A stretch of 27,629 bases of DNA from JAUREX01 sp044356825 (GCA_044356825.1 JBIKVM010000014.1:1-27629); one strand, 5' to 3'. Shown: positions 1 through 8,388, numbered from the stretch's first letter. Program-made: numbers and translations. The notes: a model not told the origin generated them from the letters alone.

Positions 1-1208
1 CGCGTGAAGACCAGGACGCGGCCATTCGGCGACCAGCTCGGCCCCTCGTCGAGGAAGGATTCGGTAAGGAGAACCTCCTCGCTGCCGTCGGTGCGCATGA
101 TGCCGATATGGAAGCGCCCGCCGAGTTGCTTGGTGAAGGCGATGAGATCGCCGCGCGGTGACCACACGGGGGTCGCGTACCGCCCCTGCCCCGAGCTGAT
201 ACGCTGCGCCTCGCCGCCGCCCGCGGGCATGATGTAGATCTGCTGCGTGCCGCTGCGGTCGCTCTCGAAGACGATCTGGCTGCCATCGGGAGAGTAGGAC
301 GGTGCTGTCTCGATCGCCGGGGTGGAGGTCAGGCGCTGGCGCGATCCCGAGCGCAGGTCGATCGTGTAGATGTCGCTGTTGCCCCCTTCCGAGAGCGAGA
401 ACGCGATGGTGCGCCCATCCGGAGCGAAGCGGGGCGAGAAGGTCATGCTGCCCGGCTGCTCGTCGAGCACGCGCCGCTCGCCGGTCGTGATGTCCAAGAC
501 GTAGATCCGCGGCACGCCCGTCTCGTAGGAGGTATAGAGCACGTTGCGCCCGTCGGGCGAGAAGCGCGGCGCCAGGACGAGCCGTCGGCCATCGGTCAGA
601 TAGCGCGCATTGGCCCCGTCCTGATCCATGACCGCGAGGCGCTTGACCCGCTCTTCCTTGGTTCCGCTCTCGGCCACGAAGACGATCTGGGTGTCGAAAT
701 AGCCCGACTCTCCGGTGATGCGCGAATAGACCGAGTCGGCGACCTTGTGCGCGATGCGCCGCCAGTCCTCGGCGGGCCCCTCGAACTGCAGGCCCTCGCC
801 CAGTTGCTGACCCGACGCGACATCGTGCAGCCGGAAGCGGACGCTGACCTTCCCACCGCTTTCGCGCACGCCGCCGGTGATCAGCGCCTCGGCATTGATC
901 GCGCGCCAGTCGGCGAACTGCACGGGGGCATCGAAGTTGCCGATGCGCCCGATGTGCGCCGTCTCGGGGATCTCGCGAAAGATGCCCGAGCGCGAAAGAT
1001 CATCCGCTACGACGCGCGAGATGTCTGCGGCCATGGTGCCGCCCGCACTCTCGGCGACGAAGGTCGGCAGCGCGAAGGGCATGGGCTCGAACACGCCTTC
1101 GGTGATGCGCAGCCGCAACGGGCCGTCCTGTGCAAAGGCGGGCGGGATCGGCAGCGAAAGGGCGGCAAGCGCAAGCATGGCGGCACGGATCGCGGTCTTG
1201 AACATCAT
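1..1208 (-). CDS. tolB: Tol-Pal system periplasmic beta-propeller protein TolB (3' end outside window)
   Basis: TolB is the periplasmic partner of Pal and TolA in the Tol-Pal complex, which keeps the outer membrane tethered during division. About 402 codons are present and the C-terminus runs off the left edge; complete family members are roughly 430-450 residues. The N-terminus is a signal peptide (MMFKTAIRAAMLALAALSL, cleavage likely after AFA, before QDG). A TolB N-terminal domain follows, then at least five propeller repeats of the pattern PxxSPDGxxIxF (for example PRFSPDGRNVLY, PRFAPDGRTIAF, PSYSPDGSQIVF). The first of two tandem ATG codons is chosen because a GGAG lies about 10 bases upstream. 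It follows tolA by 37 bases on the same strand and is the last tol gene visible; pal would be expected beyond the edge. Confidence 0.96.
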   Translation of the reverse strand, partial: MMFKTAIRAAMLALAALSLPIPPAFAQDGPLRLRITEGVFEPMPFALPTFVAESAGGTMAADISRVVADDLSRSGIFREIPETAHIGRIGNFDAPVQFADWRAINAEALITGGVRESGGKVSVRFRLHDVASGQQLGEGLQFEGPAEDWRRIAHKVADSVYSRITGESGYFDTQIVFVAESGTKEERVKRLAVMDQDGANARYLTDGRRLVLAPRFSPDGRNVLYTSYETGVPRIYVLDITTGERRVLDEQPGSMTFSPRFAPDGRTIAFSLSEGGNSDIYTIDLRSGSRQRLTSTPAIETAPSYSPDGSQIVFESDRSGTQQIYIMPAGGGEAQRISSGQGRYATPVWSPRGDLIAFTKQLGGRFHIGIMRTDGSEEVLLTESFLDEGPSWSPNGRVLVFT

Positions 1209-1245
1209 GGGGGACAATCTCCGGTCAGGCGGGGCGGGCGGACTA

Positions 1246-2376
1246 TCATTGGACACGCCCTGCATTGTAGTCGAACTCGAACTCGATTTCTTTCCACGTA
1301 TCGTATTTTTCCGGCGGCAGCGCCGCATCCGGAATGCAGCGCAAGGCGCGCTTGGCGACATCGAAGGCATTCTGCCGCGCCGCATCGCTCGAAGCGGTGC
1401 CCGAGACAAGGGTCGCACTCTCGACCCGCCCGTCGGGCAGAAGGCGCGCGAGGATCGTTACCACCGACCGCTGCGCCTCGCTCGAGGCGGTGCTCTTGTT
1501 CCAGCACGCGCTGACGCTGCGGCGCAGCCCCGCCAGTTCGTTGCCGCTGAGTTCTCCGCCCGTCGGTGTGGCACCCTGCCCGCCGGCCGCGCCCTGTTGG
1601 GCCGACGCCTGTGCCGCGGCCAGCGCGGCGGCGACCGCGTCGGCGACATCCGCCACCGGTTCAGCCGACGCCGCAGGTTCAGGCTCGGCCGCTTCGGTTG
1701 CGGCAGGCTCGGGCGCCTCCGGCTCGGCCGCGGGTTCGGGGCGTTGCAGGTTGGCCGGGCGCGGGGGCGGCGGCGGAGGGGGTGGCGGCGCGGCCGCGAC
1801 CTCGGTCTCGGGCGGCTGTTCCGGCTCCGGCGCAGGCTCTGGTGCCGGCGGTGGCTCGGGCGCGGGCGGGGCTTCCTGCGCTTCGGCCGGTTGCGGCGGC
1901 GGAGGGGGCGGCGGCGGAGGGGGCGGCGCGGGTGCGGGCGCTGGCGGCGTCTCGGCCTCGGCCACGGGCTCCGACGGGGCCGGTTCGGCCTGCGCGACGA
2001 CCTCGGGCGCAGCCTCGACCGACTCCGGTTCAGGCAGTTCGGGCGGCGGGGCGGGTGCGGGGGGCGCGGCCTCGGCCGGCAGGCTAGAGGCTTCGGGGGG
2101 AGGAGGCGGCGGCGCGACCTCTGCCGGTTCGGTGGCTTGGGCGGGCTCTGGCGGCGCCGCAGCCTCGGCCGGGGCTTCGGGCGTCGGGGCGGAGGTGCCA
2201 GCGGCGGGCGGCGTCGGCCCCGCCGTCATCGCGGCGAACTCGGCTTCGGAGATCAGGGAGACCTGCGTGACCGGCACGGGGCGCGCCGGCTCGCGCTCAA
2301 AGAAGATCCCCCCGAGCACGGCCCAGAGCACGAGCAGAAGATGCCCGACACCCGAGATGATGAGGCCAGCGCGCAT
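1246..2376 (-). CDS. tolA: TolA-like cell-envelope protein / TonB-family energy transducer
   Basis: This 376-residue protein occupies the tolA position between tolR and tolB. TolA transmits force from the inner-membrane TolQR motor to TolB/Pal. It has one N-terminal membrane anchor (about residues 4-24), a long central region (about 50-245) made almost only of Pro, Ala and Glu, and a C-terminal TolA/TonB-type domain (about 275-376) with two cysteines (ACWNKS and LRCIPDA) and the ending FDYNAGRVQ. The centre contains an 11-proline run (about 151-161) and a 9-proline run (about 197-205). Enterobacterial TolA has a Lys/Ala-rich helix there, so this linker is probably an extended, unstructured rod. 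The start lies 19 bases after tolR. Function is assigned from gene order, anchor and C-terminal domain. Confidence 0.88.
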   Translation of the reverse strand: MRAGLIISGVGHLLLVLWAVLGGIFFEREPARPVPVTQVSLISEAEFAAMTAGPTPPAAGTSAPTPEAPAEAAAPPEPAQATEPAEVAPPPPPPEASSLPAEAAPPAPAPPPELPEPESVEAAPEVVAQAEPAPSEPVAEAETPPAPAPAPPPPPPPPPPPQPAEAQEAPPAPEPPPAPEPAPEPEQPPETEVAAAPPPPPPPPPRPANLQRPEPAAEPEAPEPAATEAAEPEPAASAEPVADVADAVAAALAAAQASAQQGAAGGQGATPTGGELSGNELAGLRRSVSACWNKSTASSEAQRSVVTILARLLPDGRVESATLVSGTASSDAARQNAFDVAKRALRCIPDAALPPEKYDTWKEIEFEFDYNAGRVQ

Positions 2377-2395
2377 GCCCAGCGTGCCCCCCGGG

Positions 2396-2866
2396 CTAGT
2401 TGCCCGACCCGCCCATGCGCGGGCCGTCCGTATCCGTCACGAAACCGATCTCGAGGAAACCGCCCGCGTTGAGCGCGCCCATCACCTCTGCGACGCGCGC
2501 ATAGGGGACCGACCCGTCGGCACGCAGATAGATCATGCCGCTGTCGCGCTCTGCCGCGATCCCGGATAGGCGGGTGATGAATTCGTCCTGCGGCACTTCG
2601 GTCGTCTGGATCATGAGCCGCCCGTCGGCCGTGATCGTCACGGTCAGCGGCTCCTCCTGCTCGCCGGGCAGGGCCTCGGCGGCGGTCTTGGGCAACTCGA
2701 CCGGAACACCCACGGTCAAGAGTGGTGCCGCGACCATGAAGATGATCAAGAGCACGAGCATCACGTCCACGAAAGGCGTGACGTTGATCTCGGACATGGG
2801 CGCGGCCTTGCGCCGGCGGCCGCGACTGCGGCTGCCCCCGGCCTTGGGCATGACCCCGGCCCCCAT
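2396..2866 (-). CDS. tolR: Proton-channel subunit TolR (ExbD/TolR family)
   Basis: TolR forms, with TolQ, the proton-driven motor of the Tol-Pal system in the inner membrane. The 156-residue protein starts with a short basic cytoplasmic tail (RSRGRRRK), then the family signature SEINVTPFVDVMLVLLIIF, which is the single membrane helix (about residues 31-50). Asp34 in it corresponds to the proton-carrying aspartate of the family. A periplasmic domain of about 100 residues follows. It begins three bases after the tolQ stop codon, so the two are almost certainly co-translated. A second ATG five codons in (MPKAG) is a possible alternative start; the upstream one is kept because MGAGV starts seem common in related proteins. 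Confidence 0.95.
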   Translation of the reverse strand: MGAGVMPKAGGSRSRGRRRKAAPMSEINVTPFVDVMLVLLIIFMVAAPLLTVGVPVELPKTAAEALPGEQEEPLTVTITADGRLMIQTTEVPQDEFITRLSGIAAERDSGMIYLRADGSVPYARVAEVMGALNAGGFLEIGFVTDTDGPRMGGSGN

Positions 2867-2869
2867 GGG

Positions 2870-3565
2870 CTAGCGGTCCAGCTGGCGCGAGACGATGCCC
2901 GCGAAACCGTCGGCAAAGGCCTCGAAATCGCCGAGGATCCGGTCGCTGTCCGAAGAGAGCTTGTTGTAGAAGATGACCGCCGGGATGGCCGCGACAAGGC
3001 CGATGCCGGTCGCGAGCAGCGCCTCGGCGATGCCGGGAGCCACGACCGCGAGATTGGTGTTCTGCGAGATCGCGATCTGCTCGAACGAATGCTTGATGCC
3101 CCAGACGGTGCCGAACAGCCCGACGAAGGGGGCCGTCGATCCGACCGTCGCTAGGAAGGGCAGATAGCGGTTGAGGGTGTCGGCCTCCTTCGCAATCTGG
3201 GCGTTCATGGCACGGTCGATGCGCAGGTCAGCCCCCGCGATGAGATCCCCGTCAGGGCGGTGGCTGCGCTCCCACTCTTCCATGCCGGCGACGAAGACGC
3301 GCTCGACCGCACTGCGGGGCGCGGGGCTCACCCGGGCATAGAGATCATCGAGCGGCCCGCCCGACCAGAAGGCGCGCAGGAACATCTCCGATCCCTGCCG
3401 CGCGGCGCGAAAGGCGATGTGCTTGTGGATGATGATGGCCCAGGACCACACCGAGGCGAACAGCAGCATGAGCATCACGGCCTGAACCGTGAGGGTCGCC
3501 CTGGCGAACAGGGCGAGCAGCGAAAAATCCATCTCTTGCGCGGCTGCAAGGGCTCCGGTTTCCAT
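2870..3565 (-). CDS. tolQ: Tol-Pal motor subunit TolQ (MotA/TolQ/ExbB family)
   Basis: TolQ is the multi-spanning stator-like subunit that with TolR uses the proton gradient to energise TolA. The 231-residue product has three membrane segments: about 26-46, 134-156 (VGSTAPFVGLFGTVWGI, the conserved MotA/TolQ/ExbB signature) and 174-200 (LAVVAPGIAEALLATGIGL). A large cytoplasmic loop lies between the first two, as expected. This is the usual family length. It is the first tol gene of the minus-strand operon. No ybgC thioesterase gene precedes it; the next gene upstream is a YbaK-type deacylase 118 bases away. Confidence 0.96.
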   Translation of the reverse strand: METGALAAAQEMDFSLLALFARATLTVQAVMLMLLFASVWSWAIIIHKHIAFRAARQGSEMFLRAFWSGGPLDDLYARVSPAPRSAVERVFVAGMEEWERSHRPDGDLIAGADLRIDRAMNAQIAKEADTLNRYLPFLATVGSTAPFVGLFGTVWGIKHSFEQIAISQNTNLAVVAPGIAEALLATGIGLVAAIPAVIFYNKLSSDSDRILGDFEAFADGFAGIVSRQLDR

Positions 3566-3608
3566 GGTCCTGCTCGTCGATCACGCCGTCTGTGCGGCTT
3601 TGACGATT

Positions 3609-3637
3609 TTCTTAGCGGAAATGCGCGGCAAAGCCAA
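3609..3637 (-). promoter_or_regulatory. Possible tolQ promoter
   Basis: Reading the minus strand, TTGGCT (3632-3637) and TAAGAA (3609-3614) are 17 bases apart in the 118-base gap upstream of tolQ. Matches to the sigma-70 consensus are only 4/6 and 3/6. The position is suitable but the call is weak. Confidence 0.25.
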
Positions 3638-3683
3638 CAGCCAAGCTGCGCCGGCGCGCGCTCTGACGCGCAGTTTACCGGCC

Positions 3684-4154
3684 TCAGGCGGTGAAGGCGG
3701 CGGCGGTGGCGCCCGTGACACGCAAGAGCGCATCGGGTGCGATGCGGAAGATGTGGTTGGGCGTGCCCGCCGCCGCCCAGACATGGGCGAAATCCATCAG
3801 CCTTGGGTCGATCCATGTCCGCAGCGGCACGAGCGACCCGAGGGGCGCGACGCCGCCGATCGCAAAGCCCGTGACCTCGCGCACCATCGCGGCATCGGCC
3901 TTGCCGAGCGGCTCGCCCGCGAGCGCCGCGGCGCGCGCGGGATCGACGCGGTTGCCGCCCGCCGTGATGAAGAGGCGCAGCTCGCCCGACGTCTCGCCGC
4001 GAAAGAGGATCGATTTCGCGATCTGGTCGATCTCGCAGCCGGCGGCGGCGGCGGCATCGGCGGCGGTGCGGGTGCTCTCGGACATCTCGACGATGCGCAG
4101 ATCGAGCCCCGCGGCCCGCAGGGCGTCGCTCACGCGGTCAAGGCTGCGGCTCAT
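3684..4154 (-). CDS. YbaK/EbsC-family aminoacyl-tRNA deacylase
   Basis: The 156-residue product has the fold signature of the YbaK/ProX/EbsC family, which hydrolyses mischarged aminoacyl-tRNAs (for example Cys-tRNA(Pro) or Ala-tRNA(Pro)) in the cytoplasm. Visible marks are the invariant lysine in QIAKSILF (Lys47), the strand FITAGGNRVD, the loop GKADAAMVREVTG and the glycine-rich GFAIGGVAPLG that shapes the substrate pocket. The length is normal for a stand-alone editing domain. The sequence does not show which mischarged tRNA is the target. It is divergent from glnE (103-base gap) and upstream of tolQ on the same strand. A GGAG lies just before the start codon. Confidence 0.88.
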   Translation of the reverse strand: MSRSLDRVSDALRAAGLDLRIVEMSESTRTAADAAAAAGCEIDQIAKSILFRGETSGELRLFITAGGNRVDPARAAALAGEPLGKADAAMVREVTGFAIGGVAPLGSLVPLRTWIDPRLMDFAHVWAAAGTPNHIFRIAPDALLRVTGATAAAFTA

Positions 4155-4184
4155 GGGCTTCTCCGTCGGTCGGGCGCGGGGGCG

Positions 4185-4213
4185 ACTATCGGCGGGGCGC
4201 GCGCCGGCCGCAA
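4185..4213 (-). promoter_or_regulatory. Possible promoter of the YbaK-family gene
   Basis: On the minus strand TTGCGG (4208-4213) and GATAGT (4185-4190) are separated by exactly 17 bases, about 30 bases upstream of the start codon at 4154. The -10 matches 4/6 and the -35 only 3/6. Confidence 0.3.
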
Positions 4214-4257
4214 GGGGTGCGGTTGACCGCGCCGCGCAGGCGGGCGAGAAGCGGGCG

Positions 4258-7056
4258 ATGGAGTTCGCCGCCCGCCTCTGCCGCCGCCCGATCGCCCACG
4301 ACCCCGACGCCGGGGCCGAGGCCGCGGCGGCGTTTGCCGACCTCGGGGCCGATATGGCCGCACTGATCGGCGCGACGGCCGGGTGCAGCCCCTATCTCGC
4401 GGGCCTCTTGCAGACCGAGGGCGCCTGGCTGCGCGAGGCCCTCGCGGCCCCGCCCGAGGGGGTGGTCGCGGGTGTCCTCGCCCCCCTGCCCGCCATCGAC
4501 CTGCCCGACCTCGGCCCGGCGCTGCGCCGCGCCAAGCGCCGCGTCGCGCTCTATGCCGCACTTGCCGATCTGGGCGGGGTCTGGCCGCTTCAGACGGTGA
4601 CGGGCGCGCTGACGGCGCTCGCGGATGCCGCCTGCGACAGCGCGCTGCGCGCCCTTGTCGCCGACGAGATCCGCCGCGGCCGCATTCCCGGCGCCGTGCC
4701 CGAGGATGCCGCGACGGCGGCGGGCATGGTCATCATCGCCATGGGCAAGATGGGGGCGGGAGAGCTCAACTATTCCTCCGACATCGATCTTGTCTGCCTC
4801 TTCGACGACAGCCGCTTCGCGCCCGGGGACATCGCCGAGGCGCGCGCGGCCTTCGTCAAGGTCACGCGCAGGCTCGTGGCACTCGTCTCCGACATCACGG
4901 CCGAGGGCTATGTCTTTCGCATCGACCTGCGGCTGCGCCCCGACGCGGCGGTCACACCCGTCTGCCTGCCCATCAGCGCCGCCGAGACCTATTACGAAAG
5001 CATGGGCCGGACATGGGAGCGCGCGGCCTACATCAAGGCGCGCCCCTGTGCGGGCGACATCGCGGCGGGCGCGCGCTTCCTGCGCACGCTCGGCCCCTTC
5101 GTCTGGCGCCGGCACCTCGATTTCGCGGCGATCCAGGACGCCCACGACATGCGGCTGCGCATCCGCGACCACAAGGGCCTCGCGGGCCCCCTCCAGGTCG
5201 CGGGGCACAACGTCAAGCTCGGCCGCGGCGGCATCCGCGAGATCGAGTTCTTCACCCAGACGCGCCAGCTGATCGCGGGCGGGCGCGACCCCGCGCTGCG
5301 CTCGCCCCGCACGCTCGAGGCGCTCGGCGCGCTGGCCGAGCGCGGCTGGATCCCCACGGCCGTCGCCGAGGAACTCGGCGCGCACTACCGCGCGCACCGC
5401 GATCTCGAACACCGCCTCCAGATGGTGCAGGACGCCCAGACCCAGACGATGCCGACCGCGCCCGAGGCCATCGCGCGCATCGCCCGTTTCTGCGGCGAGG
5501 GCGACACCGACGCCTTCGGGCGCGCCCTAATCGCGCGGTGCGAGCGGGTGCACGCCCTGACCGAGGTCTTCTTCGCGCCGACGACGGCCGCGGCGCTCCC
5601 AGACCTCTCGCCGCGCATGGCCGAGATCGTCGAGGGCTGGCGGGCCTATCCGGCGCTGCGCTCGGCGCGCGCGGTCGAGATCTTCAAGCGCGTCCGCCCC
5701 GGGCTGCTGTCGCGCCTCATGGCGGCGGCGAACCCCGACGAGGCGCTGATCGCCTTCGATGGCTTCCTGGCCGGGCTGCCCGCCGGGGTGCAGCTCTTCT
5801 CGCTCTTCGAGGCCAACCCCCAGCTCGTTGATCTGATCGTCGACATCGCGGCGACGGCGCCGGCGCTCGCGCGGTATCTCTCGCGCAATTCGGCCGTGCT
5901 CGATGCGGTGATCGGGGGCAGCTTCTTCGCGCCCTGGCCGGGGATGGCGGGGCTGCGCGAGGATCTCGTGCAGCGTCTGGCGGCGGTCGCGGATTACGAG
6001 CGCGCGCTCGATGCCGCGCGGGTCTGGGCGAAGGAATGGCACTTTCGCGTGGGCGTGCACCATCTGCGCGGCCTCGTCGATGCGGCCGAGGCGGCGGTCC
6101 ACTATGCCGATCTGGCCGAGGCGACGGTCGGCGCGATCTGGCCGCGGGTGGTCGCGGATTTCGCGGCCCGCCACGGGCCCCCGCCGGGTGCCGGCGCGGC
6201 CGTGCTGGGCATGGGCAGCCTCGGGGCGGGGCGGCTCAATGCCGGGTCCGACCTCGACCTCATCGTGATCTACGACGCCGAAGGGGCCGAGGCCTCCGAG
6301 GGGCGCCGGCCGCTGCCGGTGCGCAGCTATTACGCGCGCCTGACGCAGGCGCTGGTGACGGCGCTTGCGGCGCCCATGCCCGCGGGGCGGCTCTATGAGG
6401 TCGACATGCGGCTGCGCCCCTCGGGGCGGCAGGGGCCGGTCGCGACCTCGCTCGCGGCCTTCCGCAGCTATCAGGAGACCGAGGCCTGGACGTGGGAGCA
6501 TCTGGCGCTGACGCGCGCGCGCCCGATCGCGGGGGCGCCCGAAGTCTGCGCCGCGGTCGAGGCGTTCCGGCGCGCGCTGATCGCGGGCCGCGCTCTGGCC
6601 GACCCCGCGCCCATCCTGCGCGACGTGGCCGAGATGCGCGCGCGGCTCGCTGCGGCGCGGCCCGGCTCGGCCTGGGATTTCAAGGCCGGGCGCGGGCGGC
6701 TGATGGATATCGACCTCATCGCCGAAACCGCCGCGCTGCGGGCAGGTTCACCCGCGCGGCGGCCCGAGCAGCAGATCCGCGCGGGCGTCAAGGCCGGCGT
6801 GCTGAGCGCGGCCGCGGGCGAGGCGATCGGCGCGGCGCTGCGCCTGCTCTGGCCGCTGCACGCGAGCGCGCGCCTGTTGGGCGAGGGCGCGGCCGACCCC
6901 GCGACGCTCGGGGCCGGCGCGCGCGCCTTCGTGCTGCGCGAGGGCGGGGCGGCGGATGTCGCGGATCTTGAGGCCCGCGTCAGTGCGATCTGCGACGGGG
7001 CGGGCGCGGCGATAGACCAGATCCTCGGGGGACAGCATGCAGACCGATCCGGATGA
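4258..7056 (+). CDS. glnE: Bifunctional glutamine synthetase adenylyltransferase/deadenylase
   Basis: GlnE attaches AMP to, and phosphorolytically removes it from, glutamine synthetase under PII (GlnB) control, tuning nitrogen assimilation. The 932-residue product has the two tandem nucleotidyltransferase domains of the family. The first carries GKMGAGELNYSSDIDL (about residues 173-188, deadenylase side) and the second GMGSLGAGRLNAGSDLDL (about 651-668, adenylylase side). Each holds the metal-binding DxD, and helical PII-responsive domains follow each. The frame stays open far upstream, but that part is antisense to the deacylase gene. The ATG at 4258 is preferred because it gives a normal family length and begins at the conserved MEFAARLCRRP-type helix. 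The Shine-Dalgarno (gagaag) is weak. Confidence 0.95.
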   Translation: MEFAARLCRRPIAHDPDAGAEAAAAFADLGADMAALIGATAGCSPYLAGLLQTEGAWLREALAAPPEGVVAGVLAPLPAIDLPDLGPALRRAKRRVALYAALADLGGVWPLQTVTGALTALADAACDSALRALVADEIRRGRIPGAVPEDAATAAGMVIIAMGKMGAGELNYSSDIDLVCLFDDSRFAPGDIAEARAAFVKVTRRLVALVSDITAEGYVFRIDLRLRPDAAVTPVCLPISAAETYYESMGRTWERAAYIKARPCAGDIAAGARFLRTLGPFVWRRHLDFAAIQDAHDMRLRIRDHKGLAGPLQVAGHNVKLGRGGIREIEFFTQTRQLIAGGRDPALRSPRTLEALGALAERGWIPTAVAEELGAHYRAHRDLEHRLQMVQDAQTQTMPTAPEAIARIARFCGEGDTDAFGRALIARCERVHALTEVFFAPTTAAALPDLSPRMAEIVEGWRAYPALRSARAVEIFKRVRPGLLSRLMAAANPDEALIAFDGFLAGLPAGVQLFSLFEANPQLVDLIVDIAATAPALARYLSRNSAVLDAVIGGSFFAPWPGMAGLREDLVQRLAAVADYERALDAARVWAKEWHFRVGVHHLRGLVDAAEAAVHYADLAEATVGAIWPRVVADFAARHGPPPGAGAAVLGMGSLGAGRLNAGSDLDLIVIYDAEGAEASEGRRPLPVRSYYARLTQALVTALAAPMPAGRLYEVDMRLRPSGRQGPVATSLAAFRSYQETEAWTWEHLALTRARPIAGAPEVCAAVEAFRRALIAGRALADPAPILRDVAEMRARLAAARPGSAWDFKAGRGRLMDIDLIAETAALRAGSPARRPEQQIRAGVKAGVLSAAAGEAIGAALRLLWPLHASARLLGEGAADPATLGAGARAFVLREGGAADVADLEARVSAICDGAGAAIDQILGGQHADRSG

Positions 7057-7309
7057 TCCCAAGGGCCTCGTGCGCGAGGCCTATCGCATCGAGGGGATCG
7101 GCCCGGCCGAGTGCCGCTCGATCTTCATCGACTGGGCGCTGAGCCTGCCGGTCGGCGCCGACACGGGTGCGGCGCTCGCATCGCTGATCGCGCGCCACGC
7201 GGAGGCGCCCGACCATCCGATGACCGAGGTGCTGCGCGAGGGCCTATCGCGCAGCGCCGAGGTGCCGCGGCGGCGGGGCGGGCGCGCCGGGCGTCACGCC
7301 CCCGTCTGA
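7037..7309 (+). CDS. Conserved-looking small protein translationally coupled to glnE
   Basis: The function is not recognised. This 90-residue ORF starts 20 bases inside the end of glnE in another frame, which implies translational coupling. It has a soluble, helical, acidic N-terminal half (MQTDPDDPKGLVREAYRIEG) with one cysteine in AECRSIFIDWAL, and a basic Arg/Gly-rich tail (PRRRGGRAGRH). There is no signal peptide or membrane segment. Support for a real gene is the coupling, the codon use like its neighbours and a sensible composition in the first 75 residues. The final 16 bases overlap the 3' end of the convergent SbmA/BacA-type gene. A role near nitrogen control is inference from position only. 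Confidence 0.7.
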   Translation: MQTDPDDPKGLVREAYRIEGIGPAECRSIFIDWALSLPVGADTGAALASLIARHAEAPDHPMTEVLREGLSRSAEVPRRRGGRAGRHAPV

Positions 7310-7319
7310 CCGCCCGCCC
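7276..7319. terminator. Nested hairpin at convergent gene ends, possible bidirectional terminator
   Basis: GGGCGGGCG (7276-7284) pairs perfectly with CGCCCGCCC (7311-7319). Inside the loop GGGCG (7289-7293) pairs with CGCCC (7297-7301) around TCA, which is the stop codon of the minus-strand gene read on the plus strand. There is no U tract, so an intrinsic terminator is not certain. Confidence 0.35.
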
Positions 7320-8388
7320 GGCCCGCAGCCCGCGCCCGTGCCGCCAGCGCCTCGATCCCGACCGAGCGCTCGAATTCCATGAGGCGGATCACCACGGCGA
7401 TGAAGCCCACGATCGTGGGCCAGCGGTCGATGAAATAGGTCATCGACCCCTCGACCCGGGCGAAGAACTGCAGCGATTGCGTGAGCATCCCGAGCGCGAA
7501 GACCTCGGGCGCCTCGAAATAGGCGTTGGCGAGGAAGAAGAGCGCGACGTTGCCCGCGAGCAGCCCGAACAGCGTCTGCCAGACATCCATCCCCATCGAC
7601 CAGTTGAAGAGCCGGTAGTAGTTGCGCCGGACGGTGATGAAGATGGGAAAGAGTTCTGCCTCGATCCGCTTGCCGAGCGTGTCTTCGGACAGCACAAGTT
7701 CCTTGCGGAAATGGGCCTCGACCTTTTCATTCTGATACTCGAGCCGCGGTAGCCGCCAGCCCACGAACAGCGTCACGAGCATTCCCGAGAGCGTGAGCCC
7801 GAGCGCGACCCACACGAGGAAGCCGCCGAGCGGCTCACCGCCGATCTGGGGCCACCATGCGAAGGTTTCGACCGGGACATATTGCGACACCTCCCACAGT
7901 TGCGGCAGGAAGATGATGAGGGTCCATGTCGCGCTGAAAAGGCCGGTGAAGAGCGAATAGAGGGTCGAGCCGAAAGCCTTCAGATCCTCCTGCATCCGCT
8001 GCGAGGCCCCCTCGAGCTGGGCCGATGTCCCCTCCCACAGGCCGAGGTAATAGCGCGTGTTCGCCTCGCGCCAGGCGAAGGTGTAGCGGCGCGTCTGCCA
8101 GAAGGCATAGGCCGAGATCGGCAGGATGACCGAGACATATTCGACGAAGGTCGGCACGACCTCGTCGTCGAGCGTGAGCATCAGGATCACGTTGTCGATG
8201 TCATAGCCCAGAAAGAGGCTCCAGAAGGTCTCGCTGTCGACATTCTGGAGCGCGTTGAACAGATCGCGGTTGAAGCGCGTGAAGATCGACGACAGCTCGA
8301 CATTGTACCAGGAGATGGTCAGGAGCAGGGCAAGGAAGCCCCACGCATAGGCCATCCTGCTTCGGTTCAGAAAGAACGAGTTCAGCAT
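7294..8388 (-). CDS. SbmA/BacA-family inner-membrane transporter
   Basis: SbmA/BacA proteins are proton-driven inner-membrane importers of proline-rich and nodule-type antimicrobial peptides and peptide-like antibiotics; they resemble the membrane half of ABC exporters but lack an ATPase. This 364-residue product has the family pattern: N-terminal helix (RMAYAWGFLALLLTISWYNV), NRDLFNALQN, the WREANTRYYLGLW segment, further helices around LFTGLFSATWTLIIFLPQLW and the C-terminal FARVEGSMTYFIDRWPTIVG. It has no Walker motifs. It is somewhat shorter than E. coli SbmA (about 406). The internal ATG at 8388 is chosen over an upstream in-frame ATG at 8472, because the extra 28 residues look non-conserved and cover the probable promoter. 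Substrate in this organism is unknown. Confidence 0.85.
   Translation of the reverse strand: MLNSFFLNRSRMAYAWGFLALLLTISWYNVELSSIFTRFNRDLFNALQNVDSETFWSLFLGYDIDNVILMLTLDDEVVPTFVEYVSVILPISAYAFWQTRRYTFAWREANTRYYLGLWEGTSAQLEGASQRMQEDLKAFGSTLYSLFTGLFSATWTLIIFLPQLWEVSQYVPVETFAWWPQIGGEPLGGFLVWVALGLTLSGMLVTLFVGWRLPRLEYQNEKVEAHFRKELVLSEDTLGKRIEAELFPIFITVRRNYYRLFNWSMGMDVWQTLFGLLAGNVALFFLANAYFEAPEVFALGMLTQSLQFFARVEGSMTYFIDRWPTIVGFIAVVIRLMEFERSVGIEALAARARAAGRAGGQTGA

Noticed and set aside
1740..2130. GC-rich short repeats that could be read as a tandem repeat array or CRISPR-like element
   Set aside because: The repeats are irregular proline/alanine/glutamate codons inside tolA, with no constant repeat unit or spacer length.
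877..2569. Long open frames on the plus strand rich in Gly/Arg/Ser opposite tolA
   Set aside because: They are antisense reflections of the Pro/Ala/Glu codons of tolA; composition is extreme and no domain, signal or ribosome site supports them.
3581..3784. 67-codon minus-strand frame between tolQ and the YbaK-family gene
   Set aside because: It begins inside the deacylase gene out of frame, has low-complexity Pro/Arg composition, and no ribosome site is evident.
3691..4257. Upstream extension of glnE to an earlier ATG
   Set aside because: It would overlap the whole YbaK-family gene on the other strand, and the added residues have no GlnE similarity.
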